Under the pieces are notes generated by a model that worked only from the letters and a program-made list of their open reading frames with translations, did no database searches and was not told the DNA's origin. A program made the translations under genes and the position numbers. From an uncultured Lachnospiraceae bacterium (lineage in GTDB: Bacteria > Bacillota > Clostridia > Lachnospirales > Lachnospiraceae), in assembly GCA_910589075.1 (NCBI GenBank), contig CAJUSK010000006.1, forward strand, positions 1 through 29,394: 29,394 bases of DNA. The letters are read 5' to 3'. Shown here piece by piece: positions 23,089 to 29,394 of this stretch. Numbering within the stretch: the first letter of the stretch is position 1; every line of letters starts with the position of its first letter.

Positions 23089-24435
23089 ATGGAAAAGAAT
23101 ATGGGAAAACAGCCGGTTTTTGCAACAGAGCCGCTGTACAGGACGGTGCGTCAGTACAGTAGCGGCCGGATTTCAGCGGAAGATATGAAAAAGCTGCTGG
23201 CAGTGGCTGCAGATTGCCGCAAGGTAAAGGAATATGTATATGCTCGTTTTGGCGGCATTGGCAGCCTTTCCAAATTATATCCAGGCTATGCGGTGCAAAA
23301 TGAAATGACACAGAGTGGTCTGCGGATGGAGTTGGATCTGCCATCAGTGTATTTTTATCTTTCCATATTTGAGGCGCTGGGGGACATTAAGGCCGGTTGG
23401 TCAGCAGTGAGAATAAAGGTGGCAAAGCTGGTAGGGCGAAATAATACCCTGGAGGAAGTGGAAAAGCATTATCTGCGCTTTGTGTTGAAGACCTGGAATG
23501 CTTTTGCGGCTCTTTTGGAAGGAGAAGTGGTATCACTGCCAAAGGAATTGCAGGCGGTGTATGCAAGGCTGGCCGGACAGGTAGATACCGGAAAGCTGGA
23601 TCAGTACTTGCGGCGTCAGGTAAGAAAATATCATATAAGACGGATACAGGCGGGAGCTATTGAAGCCTTCCCGGCTTCGGAACGGGCGTATCGGTATGGG
23701 GATCATGGAATTTACATTTCCACAAAAGAAAAAAGAAAGCGTGTGTTTGTCCCTTTGACTGATAACAGCCGTTATAACAGTCAGTTGCGTATCTGTCTTT
23801 TTCCCAAAGAAGGAAGACTGGAGATCCTGGCGGCGGTGGAGACGGCACCAGGAGTTTTCGGCGGTTCCAAAAAGGAGATAGGTATTTCTCTGGGGATGCG
23901 TATTATGCTGACAACGGACAGTGGCAGGCGGTATGGAGAAAAACTGGGAGAAATACATGGAGTGTATGCGGACTGGATCAGGGAACAGACCATCAGGCAT
24001 AGCCGGGATGGTGGAAATAATCCGGGCCGGAAAAAATACCAGGCGAAAAAGAGAAGGATGCAGGAAGAACTGCACGGATATATCAACCGGGAACTGAACC
24101 GTTTTCTGACAGAAGAAAATCCGGGGAAGGTATATATGATGGAGCCCTTACAGGCAACCGTGGATGGAAAAAACAGATGTCTGAACCATCGTATGGCGCT
24201 TTGGGAGAGGGGCTATGTGAGAAAGCGTCTGGAATTTAAATGCCGTGAGCGCGGCGTGGATATGATGTATGTTTCCGGCATGGGTATTTCTGCAACGTGT
24301 AGTCGGTGTGGCGGCAGAGGAGAGCGGCGGGAAGGGCTGTTTATCTGCGGGGTATGCGGGCAGCGCAGTGATGAGAAGGCCAACAGCGCGGGAAATGTGT
24401 TAAAGCGCGGGCTGGAGGCGGACAGGAAACATTGA
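23089..24435 (+). CDS. TnpB-like protein with lost RuvC catalytic residues (TldR-like)
   Basis: 448 residues from the ATG at 23089. GTG 23074 and ATG 23101 are alternatives, and all have weak ribosome binding sites. The central helical part (VRIKVAKLVGRNNTLEEVEKHY area) and the C-terminal half fit the IS605 OrfB/TnpB, Cas12-related fold. RuvC-I reads GISLG with Ser267 where GIDLG has the catalytic Asp. RuvC-II keeps Glu352 (VYMMEPL). The zinc ribbon is intact (Cys404, 407, 420, 423). In RuvC-III the Asp two residues before the conserved Asn is Lys430 (KANSAGN), with an Asp only at 428. Nuclease activity should be absent while guide-RNA and DNA binding may remain. No TnpA gene is present, and structured sequence follows directly. 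A decaying TnpB is the alternative, but the full-length frame argues for selection. Confidence 0.75.
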   Translation: MEKNMGKQPVFATEPLYRTVRQYSSGRISAEDMKKLLAVAADCRKVKEYVYARFGGIGSLSKLYPGYAVQNEMTQSGLRMELDLPSVYFYLSIFEALGDIKAGWSAVRIKVAKLVGRNNTLEEVEKHYLRFVLKTWNAFAALLEGEVVSLPKELQAVYARLAGQVDTGKLDQYLRRQVRKYHIRRIQAGAIEAFPASERAYRYGDHGIYISTKEKRKRVFVPLTDNSRYNSQLRICLFPKEGRLEILAAVETAPGVFGGSKKEIGISLGMRIMLTTDSGRRYGEKLGEIHGVYADWIREQTIRHSRDGGNNPGRKKYQAKKRRMQEELHGYINRELNRFLTEENPGKVYMMEPLQATVDGKNRCLNHRMALWERGYVRKRLEFKCRERGVDMMYVSGMGISATCSRCGGRGERREGLFICGVCGQRSDEKANSAGNVLKRGLEADRKH

Positions 24436-24800
24436 CCGGCGGGTCGCAGTGAAAGCGGCGCCAGGCCATTGGCAGATCAGCCGGGGTTTGCCCTGGCATA
24501 ACAGTAAGGTCATAAGAACAGCAGCCCGGATAAACAGCGGGTCTGAAACGGGGTTTTACCGGAAGGGATACCTAAGCGGTATGTCGGAAGGACCGGGCGG
24601 CATGTTCCTGATATAGAAAAAAACAGACGGCATTGGGAGGCGTCAGGCCGGTGGGCCGGTGCGGATTGGGTATGCCAGGACCCTGTGAACATGCAGCTTA
24701 CGGGAATGAAAGCCGTATGACGTAGCGGGGAGCGAAGCGGGGAATCCCGCATCATCCGCGGGGAGCGGGTGACCAATATGCCTTATTATTCAGAATAATG
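24436..24800 (+). ncRNA. Candidate omega-RNA/guide RNA of the TnpB-like protein
   Basis: GC-rich non-coding sequence directly after the stop with many complementary segments. GCATGTTC (24600-24607) pairs with GAACATGC (24687-24694), enclosing smaller stems. ATACC/GGTAT (24568-24582) forms a hairpin and TACGG/CCGTA (24699-24717) another. The 3' end has CCCGC (24746-24750), able to pair with GCGGG on either side (24737-24741 or 24758-24762), and then GAGCGGGTGACC. This resembles the terminal hairpin plus short tail that ends TnpB scaffolds just before the guide. A guide would start near 24774 (AATATGCCTTATTATTCAG). Assignment rests on position and hand-read pairing only. Confidence 0.5.
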
Positions 24801-24960
24801 ATTGAACAGGAACAGGTTCATATCACAATGTCAGAGCGCCCGGAAGTGACAGCCGGAAGAATGCAAACAAAGGATTGCGGCCGGATGAAACAGGTCGCAT
24901 AAACAAGAACGATAGTAAAAGGGAAGAAAACGACTGAACCAAAAGGGGAATGGAAGCGGT
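24801..24960. other. Gap between candidate guide RNA and the glycan locus
   Basis: 160 bases holding only a weak promoter candidate, TTGCGG-17-CATAAA (24875-24903). No match to the candidate guide was seen here. Confidence 0.35.
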
Positions 24961-27519
24961 ATGAGAAAAGCGCAGAAAGGACAGGCGGAAGCCTTCTTAA
25001 AGCTCCTTGCACAGGCCCATGAAGAAATCCGGGGCTGCATAAAAGCCGGGAAGACGGGGGCGGCCATGAGCCTTCTGGCACAGTGCCAGGAAGGGGCCGT
25101 GGAACTGGGGGGCCTGATTGAGAAGACAGAAGGGGAAGGCAGCCAGGCGGTGGGCCTTTTGGAGGAATACTGCGAAACCCTGTACCAGGTATATGAGGAA
25201 CTGGCAGCCGGCGGGGAGGCGCATGCAGGCGCAGGCTGCAAACGGCTGAAGAAGTCCCTGATCCGTGTGGAAAACAGCGTGCGGAACGACATCGGTCTGC
25301 GGTATGAGATTGTGTTTCTGCCCTACAAGGCTTCCATGTGGGACTCCCTGGAGAGCGTATGGCGTGCGGCAGACGGGGATCCGTTATGTGATGCCTATGT
25401 GGTGCCAATCCCTTACTATGACAGAAACCCGGACGGGTCGTTTGGGGCCTGCCATTACGAGGGGGATCAGCTGCCCTCCTATGTGCCTGTGACCCATTAC
25501 AGCGCATACCATATGGAGGAGAGGGAGCCGGATGTGGTGTACATCCATAACCCTTATGATGATGTGAACTATGTAACCAGCGTGGACCCGGCGTATTATT
25601 CGTGGAAACTGAAAGAGCATACGGAGTGCCTTGTGTATATCCCGTATTATGCCACGGCAGGCGGGATGAATGGATCACAGGCAGTATGTCCGGCGTATGA
25701 CCATGCGGATTATATTGTAATCCAGGCGGAGAAATACAGACAGTTTTTTGACCCTAAGATACCGGATGAGAAATTTCTGGTACTGGGGTCGCCCAAGTTT
25801 GACAGCGTGATCCATAAATGCCAGAACCCGCCGGAGCCGCCGAAAGGGTGGGCGGAGAAAATGGCAGGGAGAAAGGTATATTTTTATAATACGAGCCTGG
25901 GAGGGATGCTGGGGGACACGGAGGCATTCTTAAAGAAGATGCGGTATGTGTTTGATCTGTTTAAGGGGCGTGAGGATGCCTGCCTGTTATGGAGGCCCCA
26001 TCCGCTGCTGGAATCGACCTTCGCATCCATGCGGGCAGTATATAAGCCGTGGTTTGAAGAGTTAAAGAGGGAGTTTGTCGAGGAAGGGATCGGGATATAC
26101 GATGATACGGCGGATATAGAGAGTACGATAGCGCTTTCGGATGTGTATATCGGGGATGCGGGGACGAGCGTTATATCATTGTTCGGAGTGGCTGGGAAGC
26201 CGCTTTTTATCTTTAATAATCTGATCAATACTCTGCCGGGAAAAGATGACTGGCGGGGAGAGAAAATTTCATTATCGTTTCATTATGATGGTAATGACAA
26301 ATGGCAGGTGACAAAAAATAATCAACTCTGGATTTCAGAAAATAATGACTATCAATATAAATTCTACATGGATTTAGACATTGGATATTCCGGGGGCGGA
26401 TATTATTTGGACACTGCAGAAATTGGCGGTCAGATATACGTGTTTCCGGGAAATGCAAGGCATTTGTTAATTATAAAAGATAAAGAAATAAAAAGAATAG
26501 AGTTTAAAACATGCATGTCGCAGGGCAGTGCTTTTTGGAACTATTGGTATAACGAGAAATATATCTTTTTATTTCCATGTATGTATCCGTACTTTATTCG
26601 ATTTGAGATAGACACAGAAAAGATTTCGTATATAGAAGGAATAAGAGATTTTAACATCAGAGAAGTAAATGGGGAACGGTGGACAGGCGGTACCGGAGTA
26701 TATAAGAATGAGTTGATTTTTGCTTCTCCTGTAGATAATCAATTTCTGTTTTTGAATATTGAAACGCTGGAGACAAGACGGGTTTGCAGTAACACAAAGT
26801 GTAATCTTGGCACACAGGGGATTATACCCGATGGAGATGATTTATGGCTGATGCCCTTAAATGGATTGACAGTTACCAGGTGGAATCCCGGAACAGGGCT
26901 GGTCAGAGAATATAGTGAATTACCCAAAGGATTTAAGGCGGTCAAGCAGCCATATGGTTTTGAATGTGCTGAAAGACCGTTTGGGAATATGGTAATTTTC
27001 AGGGATGATACAACAAAAAAGGCAATACTCTCTCCCTATTGGGGAAATATGTATGTGACTCTTGATCCGGACAGTGGAACAATGGAAGAATGGGAAGCGA
27101 ATTTTACTTTTAAAGAGCAGGGGGGAAACGGATATTTCCATATAGGAGGAAAAGGTGTATTTGTTTCTACGAAAGAGCAGACAGGCAAAGCGGAATGCCG
27201 GCTGTGGTATCCTCCGGAGAGACGGCTTTATCATGTAGATCTTAGTACAAAGGAATTTAAAGAGATAGAGATTGATTTTGACTATGCTGATCTCGTGGCA
27301 AATGAACCGGGCTTTATGGAAGAATCAGAATGGGTGCAATACTGTTTAAACGAGAATGCGTTTAATTCGTTGAAAGATCTCCTGGATGACAATATCACAG
27401 GGCATTCCTTTGACCGTGAGAGGCAGCTGCGGGCTTTTGCAAAAATAAATGCAAATACAGAAGGGACATGCGGAAAAAATGTCCACGAGTTTATCACAGA
27501 GACAGTTGCCGGTTCGTAA
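24961..27519 (+). CDS. Glycerophosphotransferase-like (CDP-glycerol family) protein with beta-rich C-terminal half
   Basis: 852 residues. Residues 1-85 are helical (AFLKLLAQAHEEIRGCIKAG and a GLLEEYCETLYQVYEEL stretch), a preface recalled from clostridial CDP-glycerol transferases. Residues about 110-425 form a GT-B-like domain with LWRPHPLLES, GIGIYDDTADIESTIALSDV and YIGDAGTSVISLFGVAGKP, matching the C-terminal nucleotide-binding half of TagF/TarF-type enzymes. Residues about 430-850 are rich in short strands with repeated Trp/Gly turns, suggesting a beta-propeller. Base composition drops sharply near 26230, where the second half begins, so the two halves may have different origins. The likely role is adding glycerol phosphate to a surface polymer. 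GGAAG lies 4 bases before the ATG. Confidence 0.75.
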   Translation: MRKAQKGQAEAFLKLLAQAHEEIRGCIKAGKTGAAMSLLAQCQEGAVELGGLIEKTEGEGSQAVGLLEEYCETLYQVYEELAAGGEAHAGAGCKRLKKSLIRVENSVRNDIGLRYEIVFLPYKASMWDSLESVWRAADGDPLCDAYVVPIPYYDRNPDGSFGACHYEGDQLPSYVPVTHYSAYHMEEREPDVVYIHNPYDDVNYVTSVDPAYYSWKLKEHTECLVYIPYYATAGGMNGSQAVCPAYDHADYIVIQAEKYRQFFDPKIPDEKFLVLGSPKFDSVIHKCQNPPEPPKGWAEKMAGRKVYFYNTSLGGMLGDTEAFLKKMRYVFDLFKGREDACLLWRPHPLLESTFASMRAVYKPWFEELKREFVEEGIGIYDDTADIESTIALSDVYIGDAGTSVISLFGVAGKPLFIFNNLINTLPGKDDWRGEKISLSFHYDGNDKWQVTKNNQLWISENNDYQYKFYMDLDIGYSGGGYYLDTAEIGGQIYVFPGNARHLLIIKDKEIKRIEFKTCMSQGSAFWNYWYNEKYIFLFPCMYPYFIRFEIDTEKISYIEGIRDFNIREVNGERWTGGTGVYKNELIFASPVDNQFLFLNIETLETRRVCSNTKCNLGTQGIIPDGDDLWLMPLNGLTVTRWNPGTGLVREYSELPKGFKAVKQPYGFECAERPFGNMVIFRDDTTKKAILSPYWGNMYVTLDPDSGTMEEWEANFTFKEQGGNGYFHIGGKGVFVSTKEQTGKAECRLWYPPERRLYHVDLSTKEFKEIEIDFDYADLVANEPGFMEESEWVQYCLNENAFNSLKDLLDDNITGHSFDRERQLRAFAKINANTEGTCGKNVHEFITETVAGS

Positions 27520-27550
27520 AGAGAAATCGGAAGAAAGCAGAGGAAAAACT

Positions 27551-28282
27551 GTGAAAATATGGGCACACAGAGGATGCAGCCAGAGGTATCCGGAAAATAC
27601 ACTTCTCGCATTTGAAAAGGCCATGGAAATACAGGGCCTGGAAGGGATAGAGCTGGACATTCAGTTGACAAAGGACGGGCATATGGTTGTCATCCATGAC
27701 GAACGGCTGGACAGGACAACAGAAGGGACCGGATTTGTAAAAGATGCTTGTTTAAAGGAATTAAAAAAACTCCATATCTATGCAGGTGAGAACGCTGCAC
27801 AGGAAATTCCCACCATAGAAGAGGTGATTGATCTGCTGATGCCCCGGTTAAAACAGGGGGAAGGGATCAGGCTGAATATTGAATTGAAGAACAGTGTCTG
27901 CCCGTATTTGGGTATGGAAGAGAAGATTGTGGAACTGGTACATAAAAAGGGGATAGAACAATGGGTGGTATATTCCTCTTTTTATGCGCTGTCACTGGAG
28001 CGGGTCAGAAAACTGGATCCGTTGGCTGAAATTGGAGTGCTGGATGGCAGAGTTTCGGACTGTCTGTATAAATTAAAAGGGCTTGGAGCAGATGCGCTGC
28101 ACCCCTCCTGGAGGGGAATGGATCTGTCGCCGGATCGGCTAAAGGGCTATACGGTGCGTGCATATCTGTCGGGGCACCTGTATCCGGAGAAACCAACCGG
28201 CGCCAGGCTGGACCTGGATATGCTTGAGAAACAGGGGATTACGGATGTGTTCCTGAATGAACCGGAAGTATATCTGGGATGA
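27551..28282 (+). CDS. Glycerophosphodiester phosphodiesterase family protein
   Basis: 243 residues from the GTG at 27551, chosen because AGAGG lies 7 bases upstream and the protein then begins VKIWAHRGCS, as the family does. The longer frame would overlap the previous gene. GDPD motifs: HRG with the catalytic His (residue 6), PENTLLAFEKA, GIELDIQLTKDGHMVVIHDERLDRTT (about 36-61, metal-binding Glu and Asp, second catalytic His), and IELKN near 120. It hydrolyses glycerophosphodiesters to glycerol 3-phosphate. No signal peptide, so it is cytoplasmic unless secreted otherwise. Beside a glycerophosphotransferase it may recycle or trim phosphoglycerol. Confidence 0.92.
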   Translation: MKIWAHRGCSQRYPENTLLAFEKAMEIQGLEGIELDIQLTKDGHMVVIHDERLDRTTEGTGFVKDACLKELKKLHIYAGENAAQEIPTIEEVIDLLMPRLKQGEGIRLNIELKNSVCPYLGMEEKIVELVHKKGIEQWVVYSSFYALSLERVRKLDPLAEIGVLDGRVSDCLYKLKGLGADALHPSWRGMDLSPDRLKGYTVRAYLSGHLYPEKPTGARLDLDMLEKQGITDVFLNEPEVYLG

Positions 28283-28304
28283 AAAACATGAGTGGGACAG
28301 AGAG

Positions 28305-29188
28305 ATGACAGATTATCAGAAAATCAGAAATGCCATAGAAGCCACATTTGTCCGGGGGGGGTAAAACAGTATATTATCTACCCGTTCGGAGAGTATGGGG
28401 CGCTGACAAAAAAGATACTGAACGAGAGCTTTGGAACTCGGGAGAAATACATTGCAGACAACCGGCTGTCAAAATTCAACAGGGAAATAAAGAGTCTGGA
28501 TTACTTTGCAGGCCGGGATGTTTCAGACTGTATTATTCTGCTGACAAATGCCAATCCGGAAATCCACGAAGAGGTGCGCCAGGCGCTGGAAGGGATATTT
28601 GCGGATGAAAATATTGTGGACATTTTTCCAAAAGAAGAGAAGAAAGCCACGGAAACGGATTTTCATACAAGATGTGGCAAATACAGCTATGGCCCGTTGT
28701 GCAATCATCCCATGGTGGAAAGTGTGGGGGCATTCTGCAGCTTTGCCGTAGGTGCAGATGCAGTGGTTAATCATCTGACAGATTCTGTTACCACCCATTC
28801 TTTTGTCTATTGGGATGAGGGGACAGAGGAGCATCCGGGATATTTCCCGGGAGTCAGCCCCAGGGGAGAACTGCGCAGGATTATGCGGATCAAGGTGGGC
28901 AATGATGTATGGCTGGGGAAAAATGTGATTATAACCAATTCGGCCAACATAGGCAACGGAGTGATTGCCGGCGCAGGTGCGGTTATTACAAAGGATGTGC
29001 CGGATTATGCAGTGGTGGCGGGTGTACCGGCACGGATTATCCGATACAGATTTACGCCGGAGCAGATTGAACTTTTAAATCAGATCGCCTGGTGGGACTG
29101 GCCGGATGAAAAGATCCGGGCATGTTATGACGACTTTTTTGAACCGGTTGAAGTGTTTATAGACAGACACAGGCATGATCAGAAGTAA
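28305..29188 (+). pseudogene. CatB-like hexapeptide acetyltransferase interrupted at a G8 tract (possibly phase-variable)
   Basis: The natural start, ATG 28305, reads MTDYQKIRNAIEATFVRGG and then stops at TAA (28362) directly after eight G. With nine G the frame continues as VKQYIIYPFGEYGALTKKIL and on to the stop at 29188, about 294 residues. An in-frame GTG at 28292 gives an odd cysteine- and histidine-rich start and is not favoured. The N-terminal third has no recognised fold. Residues about 120-290 form a left-handed beta-helix acetyltransferase: VGAFCSFAVGADAVVNH (active-site His region), IKVGNDVWLGKNVII, GAGAVITKDVPDYAVVAGVPA and the WWDWP ending. It would O-acetylate a surface sugar. 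Slipped-strand switching or a sequence error could both explain the break. Confidence 0.7.
28354..28361 (+). repeat. Homopolymeric G8 tract inside the acetyltransferase gene
   Basis: Eight G after CC, located 17 codons into the gene. The count decides whether the downstream frame is joined to the start: nine, or six, would be in frame, eight is not. Confidence 0.9.
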
Positions 29189-29220
29189 TTATAGACAGAC
29201 ACAGATGTGCTCAGAAGTGG
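29157..29220. repeat. 32-bp tandem duplication across the acetyltransferase stop
   Basis: TATAGACAGACACAG...TCAGAAGT occurs at 29157 and again 32 bp later with several differences. The first copy encodes the last residues (DRHRHDQK) and the second is beyond the stop. Confidence 0.7.
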
Positions 29221-29277
29221 TAAGAAATAAAAGCAGAAAGAGAATGAAGAAATACAGATACAGAGGTTGAGGGAGAT

Positions 29278-29394
29278 ATGGCTGCCGGAAAAAAGCAAGA
29301 GTACCATATATCGGAAGAAGAACTGAAAACAATACAGGAAATCCAGCAGGAACTGATCGGAGAAGTGAAGCGGATCTGCAAAAAATGCGGCATA
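29278..29394 (+). CDS. LicD family phosphotransferase, N-terminal fragment
   Basis: 39 codons from the ATG at 29278 (GAGGGAG upstream) running off the window edge. The sequence has the helical start of LicD proteins: EEELKTIQEIQQELIGEVKR followed by ICKKCGI, which normally leads into the YxLxGGTLLGAxRHxGFIPWDDDID motif beyond the edge. LicD enzymes transfer phosphocholine or other phospho-groups to surface polysaccharides. This fits the preceding phosphoglycerol genes. With the diagnostic motif outside the window, confidence is moderate. Confidence 0.6.
   Translation, partial: MAAGKKQEYHISEEELKTIQEIQQELIGEVKRICKKCGI

Noticed and set aside
23081..23095. TTCAGAAT at the start of the TnpB-like gene shared with the candidate guide (possible self-targeting)
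   Set aside because: Only 8 matching bases with poor flanks, expected by chance in a window of this size.
24818..25678. Minus-strand ORF of 286 codons
   Set aside because: It is antisense to the GC-rich start of the glycerophosphotransferase gene, very rich in Pro, Ser and Arg, with no recognisable domain; an out-of-frame shadow.

Overview
The window looks like a chromosomal segment of a gut-type Lachnospiraceae or related Clostridia. This is inferred from the gene families, AGGAGG-type ribosome binding sites, moderate GC and gene order. No rRNA or tRNA gene was seen, so the species is not determined. It holds a well-kept metabolic core flanked by accessory DNA that carries several scars of mobile elements.

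Region by region. (1) 1-4600, mostly minus strand: a partial MATE efflux pump and its MarR regulator, with three identical 12-bp operators and a short leader peptide. Next come the decayed end of a large serine recombinase, a SUKH (SMI1/KNR4) protein, a frameshifted chimera of two acetyltransferase types, and a small broken gene. (2) 4900-6900, plus strand: an MBL-fold hydrolase with its terminator, then a Crp/Fnr regulator whose promoter carries a palindrome spaced like a class II activator site. (3) 7035-14845: a complete nucleoside uptake and salvage operon. DeoD phosphorylase, a BMP-type lipoprotein, an ATPase and two permeases import and cleave nucleosides. DeoB and DeoC then pass the pentose phosphate to glycolysis. 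A membrane protein with an acetyltransferase-like tail ends the operon before a terminator. (4) 14947-15291: three tandem copies of a 116-bp hairpin-rich repeat. (5) 15453-19112: a second SUKH protein, a lipoprotein, a GH43 glycosidase and a 40-residue ORF, closed by a terminator. (6) 19168-20331: a 1164-bp insertion with imperfect terminal inverted repeats and a 4-bp target duplication. It carries a ParE/RelE-type toxin-antitoxin pair and a broken replication-protein gene, but no transposase. (7) 20369-22316: a GntR (YtrA-type) regulator with a near-ideal promoter and a large operator palindrome, plus an ABC exporter.

(8) 23089-24800 is the most interesting part. It encodes a TnpB-like (IS605 OrfB/Cas12-related) protein whose RuvC-I aspartate is serine and whose RuvC-III aspartate position is lysine, while the zinc ribbon is kept. 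About 340 bases of GC-rich sequence with many complementary stems follow, resembling an omega-RNA scaffold and ending next to a candidate guide. No transposase or paired element ends are visible. The parsimonious reading is a nuclease-dead, RNA-guided DNA-binding protein (TldR-like) at the edge of a surface-glycan locus.

(9) 24961-29394: that locus, with a glycerophosphotransferase-like protein fused to a beta-rich C-terminal half of quite different base composition, a glycerophosphodiester phosphodiesterase, an acetyltransferase interrupted at an 8-G tract (a possible phase-variable switch), and the start of a LicD-type phosphotransferase. Together these suggest a phosphoglycerol or phosphocholine-decorated surface polymer such as teichoic acid, capsule or flagellar glycan.
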